Assembly (NCBI RefSeq): GCF_018991925.1
Contig: NW_024735554.1
Coordinates: 4,060,958-4,124,957 of the forward strand
Source: Homarus americanus
Lineage: Eukaryota > Arthropoda > Malacostraca > Decapoda > Nephropidae
Direction: 5' to 3'
DNA length: 64,000 bases
Position 1 is the stretch's first letter. The number at the start of each line of letters is the position of its first letter. This document shows, piece by piece, positions 35,798 to 47,274 of the stretch. Below the pieces are notes generated by a model, which saw only the letters and a program-made list of their open reading frames with translations, had not been told where the DNA came from and made no database searches. Made by a program: the position numbers and the translations under genes.

Positions 35798-37084
35798 AAT
35801 ATACCGTTATGTAATGTGTGTGTTTGTAGGTCTGTAATATTAATAATAACTATGATTATTATACTGTACAGGTCGCGTGTGTGACTAACCTAGATATGTT
35901 TGAGACTGTGTACACATATATAAATATTTCACACACACACACACACACACACGCACACACACACACACACACGTGTAATGTTGGTACGGTAAACCAGCTT
36001 GAGGCAACACTTGAGACTCACCACACTATGGGACCTAAGTTGGCAAACACCTCCCTCGTCTAACTGGCGCGTCACCTCCCAACCCAACCCAACATAGGAA
36101 GTTCACACAGGTTCAATACAAAGGTGTAACATAGTTGGTCTTCCTCCACCAGCTGGGTCCCTCGTGTGTACCTCCCAGATGGTTCGGATGTTACCTCTGG
36201 GTCTCTTTGTAGGGAATAATGTCGGGATGATATGATGGGGGGGGAGGAGGGGGGAGGGAGGACATACTGTAGAGGGAGAGAAAGAGAGAGAGGGGGGAAG
36301 GGGACATTGAGAGGGAGTGAGAGAGAGACAGAGCAAGCAGGGTCCAGGTTGATAAAAAAAAATCGTATGCTTAATATTGCCAGGTGAAGACTGATATTAC
36401 ACCTGACTGACTCACCATACACCTGACTGACTCACCATAAAGCACAAAGCTCCCTCTATTTAAACTATATACAGTAATATGAATATTGTCACCTAACCTA
36501 ACCTAACCTCACCTAACTGGTATTAAGTGAATGTATCTAGTTAAGGTAAATTCTCGTTGTAATTTCGATATTTAGTTTGTGTTAATGTTTTTAGCGTATG
36601 TCAACCCGTTAGGTCCGTTCCTGTGTCCTTAATTACCACTCATGTTACAATTTGCTCGAAAGAACCAAATATAGCAGGTCAGATGTAGTTACCTGTCCTG
36701 AGTAACCCGAGTTGACCCCAGTTGACCTGATCTGACCCGACCTCCTCAGAGTAATAAAGTTGCGGCACTACATGAGAGCCATACGTACACACTTAATTAA
36801 TTGTTTTTGAAGTAGCAACAGGTGTCTACAGGTGTATGAGTATATATACCTGGTAGAAATATTGCTCAAGGTCTTAGCCACGGTATACCTATCTCCCTTC
36901 CTTCTCTTTGATGCTGCCTCTCCACCTTGGTATTATATTATTTTCAAGCTACACAATCGACCACAACATCCAGGGCGGCACGACCCATGCCACAAGTGCC
37001 TGCGGGCGTCCAAAGTCGAGGGTAAGACTCTTCCAAAACCCTAGCCTCCCAAGTTTGTGTTTTTCCCTTATCATTGTCTTGATT
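35798..37084. other. Non-coding; (AC)n and a telomere-like run
   Basis: A (CA)n lies at 35931-35971 with two interruptions. A G-rich/GA-rich patch lies at 36236-36335. 'cctaacctaacctaacctca' at about 36493-36515 is telomere-like. No gene is recognised. Confidence 0.5.
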
Positions 37085-37456
37085 TCACTTAGTCTTGACT
37101 ATATTGGGAAGCGATCTGAAATATTTTTTATGAATAATTCCTCTTGCTAGATTGTTAGGAGTGTTGTTAGTCCAGATATGATCTATCACAGTGGCAGAGG
37201 TGTCAGTTACTCTAGTGGGTTTGGTTATAGTGTTGAAGAAGAGTTTAGAATGACAGGTAGCAAGAAGGTCTAATACTAAGGTGTCGGTTTCCGATTTTAA
37301 TAGATCAAGGTTGAAATCTCCTGTAATGTAGCAAAGTTTCCTCTCTGAACTTATGGTAGAGATAAGCTCCGATAAGTTTTCAAGAAAGTTCCTTACATTG
37401 GTGTGGGGTCTTTTATAAGTTACTCCAACCGGAACCATAAGTAAGTAAGCAATCAA
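37085..37456 (-). pseudogene. LINE apurinic-type endonuclease fragment
   Basis: The minus-strand frame of about 115 residues reads 'VTYKRPHTNVRNFLENLSEL', 'CYITGDFNLDLLKSETD', 'ITKPTRVTDTSATVIDHIWT' and 'N'. GDFN and the TR(I/V)T..SAT.IDHI.TN motif are the catalytic-side signatures of the exonuclease-endonuclease-phosphatase domain in CR1/L2/jockey-type LINEs. It lacks the N-terminal half of the domain and any linked reverse transcriptase. It lies in opposite orientation to the L2-like RT fragment that starts about 130 bases away. Confidence 0.85.
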
Positions 37457-37584
37457 TATTTGTGTGTGTGTGTGCGTTAGCTGTGTTCATACATACACCA
37501 TTACGCTTACACATATGCAACTACACAGACACACATGCACAGACACGTAGGGTATGTACGAGTTTTACATACACACACACACAC

Positions 37585-38255
37585 ACACAGCTGGTGCAGT
37601 CTGCCAAACTCCTGGGTATAACTATAGACAACAAACTTGACTGGAAGGCCCATGTAAATAACACAGTCAAGGCAGCCTCGTACCGTCTCTACATGCTACG
37701 ACGACTTAGGTCACTTGGGACACCCACGCCAGAGCTGAGGACCATCTACAACGCCTTTATTCTCCCCAAACTTACATATGCGTCACCAGCCTGGTCGTCT
37801 TCTCTCAACTCCACCCAACAACGTCAGCTAGAGAAGGTACAGAAAAGGGCCTGCAGAATCATGCTCGGCGGTGACTACTCCGGCTGCACCAATGCTCTCT
37901 CCACCCTGGAAATGCCATCCCTCAGTGACCTCCACCGCCAAGCACTGGAAAGGTTTGGCAGTGGACTATTGCACCATCCTCGTCATCGCCACCTCCTGCC
38001 ACCCCACCCACCTCGCAGTCCGCCACTATAACAAAATTCAGCCCATAAGAGCCCGCACCGATAGATATAAGAACAGCACCATCCCATCTATTGTTAAAAT
38101 AATAAACAACTCCTGATTTATGTACTGTACAGCCCTGTAAATGTATTCAATGGATATTATATCATTATGTCTAAATCAAATGTAAGTCTGTATATTTTCA
38201 GCCACCGGCTGCAACTCTATTAATAAACCGTTTATTATTATTATTATTATTTTAT
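37585..38255 (+). mobile_element. L2-like LINE RT C-terminus and 3' end, copy 3
   Basis: The frame reads 'QSAKLLGITIDNKLDWKAHV', 'AASYRLYMLRRLRSLGTPTP', 'LRTIYNAFILPKLTYASPAW', 'QLEKVQKRACRIMLGGDYSG' and 'ALSTLEMPSLSDLHRQALER'. This is the 'KLLGV.i...L.W..HV....' through 'QKRA.RII......Y..AL..l.lp.L..RR' region of L2/CR1-group reverse transcriptases. A frameshift near 37960-37985 moves to the frame giving 'RARTDRYKNSTIPSIVKIIN' and the stop at 38114-38116. The 3'-UTR ends 'cagccaccggctgcaactct', 'attaataaaccgttt' and (ATT)n. Confidence 0.85.
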
Positions 38256-38389
38256 TACATTTCTTTCTTTCTAGTCCTGTTATCTTTAGCCGGCAGACAG
38301 TGTTATAGGTTATCGTCAACTACGGTGTCTTAAATCCTTCACGTGAACCGGAATAACAATTAGCGTAAGAATCTCTGAGAATACTGCTG

Positions 38390-38425
<36 letters not shown>

Positions 38426-38628
38426 TGCAGACGGCTGCTACAAGTGACCGTATCCGCCTTATTGAGTCATAACACCACCAAAAGACGTCTTTAATTCCTC
38501 CCCCCCACCCCTTGGGACTGCACTGTCTCGGGACAGTGTTAACCCACATCTGTCACTAAGGTCGAGGTGTTCCTGTCGCCGGAATAATGTAGGTGGAAGA
38601 GTGGTGGGGGGGCATGGTGTTACATATT

Positions 38629-38660
<32 letters not shown>

Positions 38661-38863
38661 AATAAAGCTCTTGAATGATGGTGTTCGAAGCCTTTACCTT
38701 ACTGGTGATTGGCCACTCACCCACGTCTCGATCCCCATTGGTCAACGAGCTTTGTATAGTTTCAATGATATTTTGACGTATTTGGCGGATTGAGCTTGAC
38801 TTCTCGAATATACCAGACAGATTAGATGAACATATATTGTATTGTTTTGGCAGGATCATACAG
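38256..38863. repeat. Non-coding with (GT)n and (CAT)n microsatellites
   Basis: GT at 38393-38423 and CAT at 38628-38660. The rest is unique-looking non-coding sequence. Confidence 0.85.
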
Positions 38864-39060
38864 GCCGAGAACGACTTACGTTTTATGCACTACAGTACCG
38901 AGAACGACTTACGTTTTATGCACTACAGTACCGAGAACGACTTACGTTTTATGCACTACAGTACCGAGAGCGACTTACCTTTTATGCACTACAGTACCGA
39001 GAACGACTTACGTTTTATGCACTACAGTACCGAGAACGATTTACCTTTTATGCGCTATAC
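38864..39060. repeat. 33-bp minisatellite, 6 copies
   Basis: The unit is 'ccgagaacgacttacgtttt' followed by 'atgcactacagta', nearly perfect in six copies. Thirty-three is divisible by three, so all three plus frames stay open; this is not a gene. Confidence 0.95.
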
Positions 39061-39143
39061 GCCTCGACCACACTTGAAGCCACACAGGTGTTGACCATCT
39101 TTGTTGAAATGCACCACCGGGGAGAGCACTACCTTGTTAAACT

Positions 39144-39144
<1 letters not shown>

Positions 39145-39175
<31 letters not shown>

Positions 39176-39180
39176 AAGAT
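39145..39180. repeat. Short (GT)n/(GA)n
   Basis: A GT run followed by gagagagaaag. Confidence 0.9.
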
Positions 39181-39240
39181 GGTTGGTACTACACGTGATC
39201 AGCAATTAGTGGTGATAGTGGTAGTGGGGTTGATGGTGGT

Positions 39241-39530
39241 AGGTGTGATAGTGGTAGACATGGTAGTGATAGTGGTAGGAGAAGTAGTAATGTTGGTAGG
39301 GGTGATAGTGGTAGACATGGTAGTGATAGTGGTAGGAGAAGTAGTAATGTTGGTAGGGGTGATAGTGGTAGACATGGTAGTGATAGTGGTAGGAGAAGTA
39401 GTAATGTTGGTAGGGGTGATAGTGGTAGACATGGTAGTGATAGTGGTAGGAGAAGTAGTAATGTTGGTAGGGGTGATAGTGGTAGACATGGTAGTGATAG
39501 TGGTAGGAGAAGTAGTAATGGTGGTAGAGG
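39241..39530. repeat. 57-bp minisatellite, 5 copies
   Basis: The unit is composed of shorter GGTAGT-type words ('ggtgatagtggtagacatgg', 'tagtgatagtggtaggagaa', 'gtagtaatgttggta'). The 19-codon period gives Val-rich and Thr/Tyr-rich open frames without gene support. Confidence 0.95.
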
Positions 39531-39617
39531 CGGCTGGATGGGTGGAGGGTGGTGGTAGATGTTGCAAAACCGGATCGTAGTGCGTCGATGTTGTCAACAG
39601 AAGAACGGTCACATTCA

Positions 39618-39717
39618 CCTGTCTCTCCTCTCGGGCCTCTCCTCTCGGGCCTCTCCTCTCCCCTCGGGCTTCTCCTCTCCTCTCGGGCCTCTCCTCTCGG
39701 GCCTCTCCTCTCCGACG
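39618..39717. repeat. ~15-bp minisatellite, about 6 copies
   Basis: 'cctctcctctcgggc' repeats with small indels. Confidence 0.85.
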
Positions 39718-39822
39718 CCTCACAGGTTCCTACGAAGACTATTGTTCTCGTGAGGTCCTGAGTCGTCATATAAGGTTGGGTCTTTACCTTTGACCCAGAT
39801 GTGACCTCGTTAATGATTTTTC

Positions 39823-39825
<3 letters not shown>

Positions 39826-39852
<27 letters not shown>
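39826..39852. repeat. (GA)n
   Basis: A short GA microsatellite. Confidence 0.9.
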
Positions 39853-39854
<2 letters not shown>

Positions 39855-39974
39855 CAGTTTACTTAACGCTAGATTCTTGTCTCGAGTGATGGAGGGGAGT
39901 GTAGGACCTGATTGTTTGGTAATACTGGCGCCAGAAACCTGCTCCACCCAGACTACTACTATAGTACTACTTTT

Positions 39975-40205
39975 TTGGAAAGAATGTGGCGCCTCCAGCC
40001 TCCCCCAATAGCCACACCTTCGCCGCCATTTATTACCTTAAAATTAAATATCCTAATACAACAGTATCTATCCTATCTGTGTTGAGTTAGTTGAGCCTCA
40101 GATCTATGCAGCATTCAGTGACTGTAGCCTCATAGTCAATATCAGCAGCAGTTGTCGGCTTTGGGGCAGATGCTCTCATTCACCTGAGGCAGAGCAAAGC
40201 AGACC
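39975..40205 (-). mobile_element. Retroelement with CCHC/endonuclease-like C-terminus, terminal fragment copy 2
   Basis: 40080-40203 is about 90% similar to 29174-29300 (the last coding residues 'ADIDYEA..TEC' in minus orientation), and 39985-40078 repeats the 3' tail. It stops abruptly in (ACT)n sequence at about 40205, so only the extreme 3' end is present. Confidence 0.8.
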
Positions 40206-40320
40206 TACTACTACCACTACTACTACCACTAGCACTAAAACCACCATCACTGCTATCACTACTATCGCCACCACCACTACTACTACTACTACTACTTTTT
40301 TTTTTTTTTTTTTTTTTTTA
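40206..40320. repeat. (ACT)n/(ACC)n and poly-T
   Basis: Degenerate ACT/CCA triplets end in (ACT)6 and a T24 run, i.e. the poly-A side of the next minus-strand retroelement. Confidence 0.85.
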
Positions 40321-41189
40321 GCTTCAGCCTCATTAAAGCCACACCTTCAGCCACCATTTATTTACCTTTAATATTAAATATTCTAATACATAAGAACCAT
40401 CCTATCTGTGTTGGGGCTCAGTTGAGCCGCAGATCCATGCTATCGGTGACTGTAGTTTCATATTGATATCTGCAGTTGTCGGAGAGTAGGGCAGAAGCTC
40501 TGTTCCCTGAGTGATAAAGCCGACCGAAGGAGAGAGAAATATTAGCCGACATCTCATCCAGGGCTGTACATAACTTCTGGGTTGTCGGAGATCAGCTCCG
40601 CGAGTCTGGCATAGAAACATCTTGGCAATTTCTGGGCCCATCCTGCACCAGAGAGGAGTGAAGCTGCCCTTTGATCAATATTTTGAATTCTCTCCATATG
40701 CCCTTCTCTTGTCGTTCTCGTTCCTCCTATGCGCAGCATCGAGAGCTAGGTTACGGTGACAAACGGCCATGGGATCAAAAATCCTGATGTCGAAGAAAGC
40801 TCGCTGTCCCTGCGTCCAGAATCCTCGAGCACTGACGTCCACACGGGCTTCGTTAGATGTGTTTGAGGTCCTGTGTTGGAGGATCTCGCCATCCAGTGGA
40901 AGGAGGGTCGGTTCTACCATGACGTCCCGGCAGATTTCCTTCAACATATTTGCTGTGAGATCCCTTACCTCGTCATGCCTCATGCATATGAAGCCCCCCT
41001 TCTTGCACACCATGGCGTGATCGCCATCATTGGAATAGCCACACACGCATTGGGAGGGCAAACCATCTACTGGCCAACCGTACCTTAGAGCAATGGCATC
41101 TGTAAATTCTTGTTTGTTAAGGCTGAAACCATTTGCCCTTATCGGTAACGTAGTTAACCAGTTCGAGGCGCCCACCCCCTGCGGTACAG

Positions 41190-41224
<35 letters not shown>

Positions 41225-41225
41225 G
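40297..41225 (-). mobile_element. Retroelement with CCHC/endonuclease-like C-terminus, copy 3 (frameshifted)
   Basis: From its upstream side it reads 'VPQGVGASNWLTTLPIRANG', then 'FSLNKQEFTDAIALRYGWPV', 'CVCGYSNDGDHAMVCKKGGF', 'EPTLLPLDGE', 'EARVDVSARGFW' and 'AFFDIRIFDPMA'. It carries about 30 residues more N-terminal sequence than copy 1. The frame is lost after 'ENDKRRAYGE' (about 40690) and changes at least twice before the terminal 'TTADI' block, so it is dead. The 5' boundary is a (TAC)n run (41189-41223). The tail ends in a long poly-T/A and (ACT)n. Confidence 0.75.
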
Positions 41226-41330
41226 CTGTTGCACGGGTTAGAAGCGTGGACACCTTCAGAAGGTTATGAGGCCCTGTGATAGTTAGGGAAGAAGGGACAA
41301 CGATTGAAATATTAATGAGTACAATAGGGA

Positions 41331-41758
41331 GAGCCAGGGGAGGACAGAGCCAGGGGAGGACAGAGCCAGGGGAGGACAGAGCCAGGGGAGGACAGAGCCA
41401 GGGGAGGACAGAGACAGGGGAGGACAGAGCTAGGGGAGGACAGAGCCAGGGGGAGGACAGAGCCAGGGAGACAGAGCCAGGGGAGGACGGGGGTACAGAG
41501 CCAGGGGAGGACAGAGCCAGGGAGGACAGAGCCAGGGGAGGACAGAGCAGGGAAGGAGAGAGCTAGGGGAGACAGAGCTAGGGGAGTGACAGAGCTGTCA
41601 GGAGGACAGAGCCAGGGGGAGGACAGAGCCAGGGGGAGGACAGAGCCAGGAAGGACAGAGCCAGGAGGACAGAGCCAGGGGAAGACAGACAGGAGGACAG
41701 AGACAGGGGAGGACAGAGCCAGGGGAGGACAGAGACAGGGGAGGACAGAGCCAGGGGA
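41331..41758. repeat. 16-bp minisatellite, ~26 copies
   Basis: The unit is 'aggacagagccagggg' with occasional one-base indels. It is purine-rich on the plus strand. Confidence 0.95.
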
Positions 41759-41769
41759 AAATGAATGAG

Positions 41770-41902
41770 AATAAGAGGTTAGGTTAGGTAAGGTAAGGTA
41801 AGGTTAGGTTAGGTTAGGCTAAGGAGGATTAATTAAAAACATCTAAAATATGTAAATTAGGGGAGGACTGTGGTCGCCAACCCTCAGAAGTGAAGACGAC
41901 AA
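41770..41902 (+). repeat. Telomere-like TTAGG run and a dispersed repeat end
   Basis: 'gaggttaggttaggtaaggt' with further 'aaggttaggttaggttaggc' is a degenerate TTAGG array. Then 41861-41902 ('ggggaggactgtggtcgcca', 'accctcagaagtgaagacg') matches 6652-6692. Confidence 0.7.
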
Positions 41903-41935
41903 CTTGTATGGGGGCGGGATGGGGTCAGCCGGAGT

Positions 41936-42965
41936 ATGGTCAGCAGCGGGAGGATAATGGTCAGCAGCGGGAGGATAATGGTCAGCAGCGGGAGGATAAT
42001 GGTCAGCAGCGGGAGGATAATGGTCAGCAGCGGGAGGATAATGGTCAGCAGCGGGAGGATAATGGTCAGCAGCGGGAGGATATCAGCAGCGGAGGATAAT
42101 GTTCAGTAGCGGAGGATAATGGTCAGGGCAAACGGGAGGATAATGGTCAGCAGCGGAGGATAATGGTCAGTAGCGGAGGATAATGGTCAGCAGCGGGATA
42201 TAGCCGGTCAGTAGCGGAGGATAATGGTCAGTAGCGGAGGATAATGGTCAGGCAACGGGGAGGATAATGGTCAGCAGCGGAGGATAATGGTCAGCAGCGG
42301 AGGATAATGGTCAGGAGTAAGGCGGGAGTAATGGCTACAGCGGAGGATAATGGTCAGAGGCGGAGGATAATGGTCAGCAGCGGGAGGATAATGGCCAGTA
42401 GCGGAGTGATAATGGTCAGCAACGGGAGGATAATGGTCAGCAGTGGGAGGATATGGCTGCAGCGGGAGGATAATGGTCAGCAGCGGGAGGATAATGGTCA
42501 GTAAGCGGGAGGATAAATACGGTCAGGGCAACGGAGGATAATGGTCAGCAGCGGAGGATACAATGGTCAGGAGGCGGGAGGATAATGGTCAGGAGGCGGA
42601 GGATAATGGTCAGCAGCGGGAGGATAATGGTCAGCAGCGGAGGATAATGGTCAGAGGCGGAGGATAATGGTCAGCAGCGGGAGGGATAATGGTCAGGGCA
42701 ACGGAGGATAATGGTCAGCAGCGGAGGATAATGGTCAGGAGGCGGGAAGATAATGGCCAGCAGCGGAGGATAATGGTCAGCAGCGCGGAGGATACGGTCA
42801 GGAGGCGGGAGGATAATGGTCAGCAGCGGAGGATAATGGTCAGTAGCGGAAAGATAATGGTCAGCGGGAGGATAATGGTCAGCAGCGGGAGGATAATGTA
42901 ATAAAAGTGGAGGATAATGGTCAGGCAACGGAGGATAATGGTCAAAGAAGCGGAGGATGGTCAGG
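41936..42965. repeat. 20/21-bp minisatellite, ~49 copies
   Basis: The unit is 'ggataatggtcagcagcggg' plus 'a'. The first seven copies are perfect 21-mers (encoding GQQREDN) and later copies are mixed 19-21-mers with indels. Confidence 0.95.
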
Positions 42966-43030
42966 CTGTACCCACAAGATATGAAACAAAAGATGCAGGA
43001 AATGCTGACGTTTGCCGATGTTTCTAAGGA

Positions 43031-43340
43031 TGTTGTGGTAGATGTGGTAGGTGTGGTAGTTGTGGTAATTGTGGTAGGTGTGGTAGTTGTGGTAGGTGTG
43101 GTAGTTGTGGTAGGTGTGGTAGTTGTGGTAGGTGTGGTAGTTGTGGTAGTTGTGGTAGATGTGGTAGTTGTAGTAGGTGTGGTAGTTGTGGTAGTTGTGG
43201 TAATTGTGGTAGTTGTGGTAATTGTGATGATTATGATGGTGGTTGTTATGGCTGTGATTGTGGTAGATGTTGTGATCATGGTGGTGGTTGTTATGGCTGT
43301 GATTGTGGTAGATGTGGTGGTTGTGGTAATGTCAGAAACT
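43031..43340. repeat. GTGGTAGTT-type 9-bp minisatellite
   Basis: Repeated 'gtggtagttgtggtaggt' (9/18-bp period), degrading to 'tgtgattgtggtagatg' at the right. It encodes Val-rich (plus) or Thr-rich (minus) artefact frames. Confidence 0.9.
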
Positions 43341-43467
43341 GTATATTAGTGGTGGTGGTGATTATCTGTGTAGGCATTGCGGAAGTGTGTGTGTGTGTGG
43401 GTGTGTGGTAAGTTCTGAGTAGTGTCAAGTCATGCTTTCCTTGTTACTAAAACCGTGGGGATAAAAA

Positions 43468-43477
43468 CACACACACA

Positions 43478-43525
<48 letters not shown>
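43468..43525. repeat. (AC)n microsatellite
   Basis: AC repeats with one T interruption. Confidence 0.95.
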
Positions 43526-43529
<4 letters not shown>

Positions 43530-43677
43530 CCATTATCAAAAGTGAAGTCATCGTACTCAAGGGGTTAAAGGCCCAGGTTTTAGTTTTAGTAAAAAATTTA
43601 AACCACAACTTACCTGTTTTACGTGATTTATTTGTTCGGTTTAATGGTCTTGGTTTGTATAATGTAAGCAATTAGTT

Positions 43678-43724
43678 TTATTATTATTATTATTAGTAGT
43701 AGTAGTAGTAGTTTTGTGTTGTTA

Positions 43725-43780
<56 letters not shown>

Positions 43781-43860
43781 GTTTTTGTTGTATTATTATT
43801 ATTGTTGTTTGTTATTGTTGTTGTTTATTATTTGTATTATTATTATTATTGTTATTTTTG
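43678..43860. repeat. (ATT)n/(GTA)n/(GTT)n compound microsatellite
   Basis: TTA, GTA and ATT trinucleotide runs in succession. Confidence 0.9.
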
Positions 43861-44454
43861 TTGAGTTACACAGACAACTAAGGGGCGTAGCCGAGGGGTG
43901 TTGTACTGAGTGTAGGTGTACTTGAGACCCTGGTTGGGGGAGGGGGTATGGGGGGTGTAGGGTGAGAGAGAGAGCGCGTGTGTGTGTGTGTGTGTGTGTG
44001 TTTTATGTTGTGGGTTGGCGTAAATTTTATTAACTACTCTTAAGACAAACTAATGGACCCCGTATATTATCATAAATTGTTGACAACCTAACCTAACCTA
44101 ACCTAACCTAACACACGGTCATTTATTACACAGTAGTTGTCTTAAGGGAATGATTGAGTCGACCAGATAGACAGACAGCCATTCAGGACATGTATTCATA
44201 GAGCTGACTGACAACACTGGTGACACATGTCCCTGGGGCCTTGTTAAATCCTCTTAACTGATTAAATTATCTTAATGTGAACTAATCTATTTTAATAATC
44301 TAATTTAGGATCGTATGTCGTGTACGCGAGTTTTTGTTGTGGTGACGCGGCGATCAGCTGACTGGCGTGGTTGGCCGAGTGCGCGTGTACCCAGCCGGAC
44401 TCTTCTCCCCCTCCTCCATCCCCGCCCCCACGCCCTTGTCACAGGAAAACAAGG
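43861..44454. other. Non-coding; exact (CCTAA)5
   Basis: A GT run lies at 43978-44001. Five perfect CCTAA units lie at 44087-44111, the arthropod telomere repeat in C-strand orientation. CpG-containing sequence lies at 44308-44400. No gene. Confidence 0.6.
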
Positions 44455-44735
44455 TCGTTCTCTCTCCTCCCTCCTCACCCACCACCTTCCCCACCACTCC
44501 CACCTACTACCTTCCTCCCACCCACCACCTCTCTCCCTCACCCACTATCTTCCTTCCCCACCCACTACCTTCCCTCACTCTCCCACCCACTCACCTTCCC
44601 AAATTCCCCACCATCCCCAACTCCACCACCTCTCCCCCTCCTCACCCACTATCTTCCACTCCTCACTCACTATTCTTCACCTCCAGCTTCCTCCCACCCA
44701 CAATCCTCCCCACATCTCCCCCTCCTTTGTTCTTT
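44455..44735. repeat. Pyrimidine-rich CCCACC/CTTCC low-complexity tract
   Basis: Almost entirely C, T and A on this strand. The three overlapping proline/serine-rich frames here are compositional. Confidence 0.85.
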
Positions 44736-45254
44736 GTGTGCAGCAAGGGTCTGACACCACCACCACCACCCCCCACTCTTCTCTACAAACCACGAGAGAA
44801 CGTTCCTAACAGCCCTCGGTGACTTAATTACACAAAGCAAACAACCTTAGCTACGTATATCTGCCTCGGAAACACGTAAGGTATCCATTTATAATATCTC
44901 TGTTGAAGCTTTATAATATTAACAATTTAAACATGTATTAAATTATTCCACTCATCTCTAATAGTTATTTTGGGTTCTAAATTTTGTTTAATACTTTTGA
45001 CCAGAAATTAATACTTTTGGGCGAATTATTAATACTTTTGTCTTTTTTAATTATTACTTTTAAGTCTGATCGTTATGTGAATGAACCTCTAGTAATGTGT
45101 GACTTATACACTACAGGGTGAGTAAGTCAAATGTTAACACTTGTTTGAGGTTTAATTTGTTTTATTTTCACTTGACATTAAAAAAATTTTGTGTGATAAA
45201 AACAGAGAGAGACTCTCACCCTTGTTTTAATGTTTTATAAGGCAGATCTGAGTT

Positions 45255-45310
<56 letters not shown>

Positions 45311-45387
45311 TTATCTTTAAAAAAAACCAGGAATCGATAGACGTGGTGAAGAAATCAGTTATACTGTATATGGAAGGCATTAAAATG
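44736..45387. other. Non-coding with (GT)n
   Basis: GT run at 45257-45307. The 'atacttttg' word recurs at 44990-45040. No gene. Confidence 0.5.
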
Positions 45388-46675
45388 AAAACACAGACAT
45401 CTTCGGACTCTGTAAACATCAACATCAAGGAACTCTGTAAACACAAACATCAAGGGACTCTGTAAACACAAACATCAAGGGACTCTGTAAACACAAACAT
45501 CAAGAGACTCTGTAAACACAAACATCGAGGGACTCTGTAAACACAAACACTAAGGGACTCTGTAAACACAAACATCAGAAAAGGACTCTGTAACACAAAC
45601 ATCAAGAGACTCTGTAAACACAAACATCAAAGGACTCTGTAAGCACAAACATCAAGAAGCTCTGTAAGCTTACAACACTAGGGACTCATGGCTGACTTAT
45701 CGAGGACTCTGCTAAAACACAAACATCAAGGGAGACTCTGTAAACACAAACATCAAGGGACTCTGTAAACACAAACATCAAGGGACTCTGTAAACACAAA
45801 CATCAAGGGACTCTGTAAATACAAACATCAAGGGACTCTGTAAATACAAACATCAAGGGACTCTGTAAACACAAGCATCAAGGGACTCTGTAAACACAAA
45901 CATCAAGGGACTCTGTAAATACAAACATCAAGGGACTCTGTAAATACAAACATCAAGGGACTCTGTAAACACAAACATCAAGGGACTCTGTAAACACAAA
46001 CATCAAGGGACTCTGTAAACACAAACATCAAGGGACTCTGTAAACACAAACATCAAGGGACTCTGTAAACACAAACATCAAGGGACTCTGTAAACACAAA
46101 CATCAAGGGACTCTGTAAACACAAACATCAAGGGACTCTGTAAACACAAACATCAAGGGACTCTGTAAACACAAACATCAAGGGACTCTGTAAACACAAA
46201 CATCGAGGGACTCTGTAAACACAAACATCAAGGGACTCTGTAAACACAAATCTGTAAACACAAACGTCAATGGACTCTGTAAACACAAACATCAAGGGAC
46301 TCTGTAAACACAAACATCGAGGGACTCTGTAAACACAAACATCAAGGGACTCTGTAAACACAAACATCAAGGGACTCTGTAAACATAAACATCAAGGGAC
46401 TCTGTAAACACAAACATCGAGGGACTCTGTAAACATAAACATCAAGGGACTCTGTAAACACAAACGTCAAGGGACTCTGTAAACACAAACATCAAGGGAC
46501 TCTGTAAACATAAACATCAAGGGACTCTGTAAACACAAACATCAAGGGACTCTGTAAACACAAACATCGAGGGACTCTGTAAACACAAACATCGAGGGAC
46601 TCTGTAAACACAAACATCGAGGGACTCTGTAAACACAAACATCGAGGGACTCTGTAAACACAAACATCAAGAGAC
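45388..46675. repeat. 25-bp minisatellite, ~51 copies
   Basis: The unit is 'actctgtaaacacaaacatc' followed by 'aaggg'. The first 350 bases hold diverged units and the remainder is nearly perfect apart from aaggg/gaggg and cacaa/cataa variants. The variant order (for example a block of 'gaggg' units at 46540-46650) indicates local amplification. Confidence 0.96.
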
Positions 46676-46905
46676 TGTTCAACACCACGACCGCATCCTT
46701 CCTATACGCTACAGACCGATCGTCTTTATGACATCCATTCCAACCATTGTATAAAGTATCAACAACTCGTAGATAACTTGTGTGTTCACTTAGCAATTTC
46801 ACTTGTGTACGGTAAACTCAACTGAAATTCTTTGTTAAATGACCCCTGTACCCACTTATCGCTGCTGTATTTGTTAAGAAACTGTTAATTATTATCAGTT
46901 TTCAC
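46676..46905 (+). mobile_element. L2-like LINE 3' terminus, copy 4
   Basis: Plus-strand debris 'YRPIVFMTSIPTIV' then 'SINNS*' corresponds to 'DRYKNSTIPSIVKIINNS*' of copy 3. The UTR words 'actcgtagataacttgtgtg' and 'gaaattctttgttaaatgac' match copy 5 (minus strand, 50850-50945). It ends 'agaaactgttaattattatc'. Confidence 0.7.
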
Positions 46906-47274
46906 TACAAACAGTCAAGGACGCCTGTAATCACCCAGCGGGACGCCACGACAACAGATAGTTAGCTTCCTGCCGCTGTTACTAAGAGCTGACCACCACT
47001 GACTAATCCGTGGGAGTGTGGTATCCATGGTGTGTGTGTGTGTTAAAAAAATATGATTTAAAAAATCACTCTTTTGTTATTTGGGTTTTTTATTTAATCC
47101 AATACCCACCTGTACTGACCTGACTGGTATTATTTGAACGCCATCCTGTCAAGGAATTAGTTTCAGTGTAGGGAGTTTATGTCTGTGTGTGTATTCAATA
47201 AAGTTCATATAATGCAAATACTCTGGGTTGTGAATAATGCGAAGTGTAGACGTAAGATTATCATAACCAATTCA
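46906..47274. other. Non-coding, nothing recognised
   Basis: Ordinary intronic sequence. Confidence 0.4.

Noticed and set aside
36072..36422. 116-codon minus-strand frame with Ser/Pro-rich centre
   Set aside because: It arises from a GA/G-rich low-complexity patch (36236-36335) read antisense, with a second overlapping frame of the same kind and no family motif.
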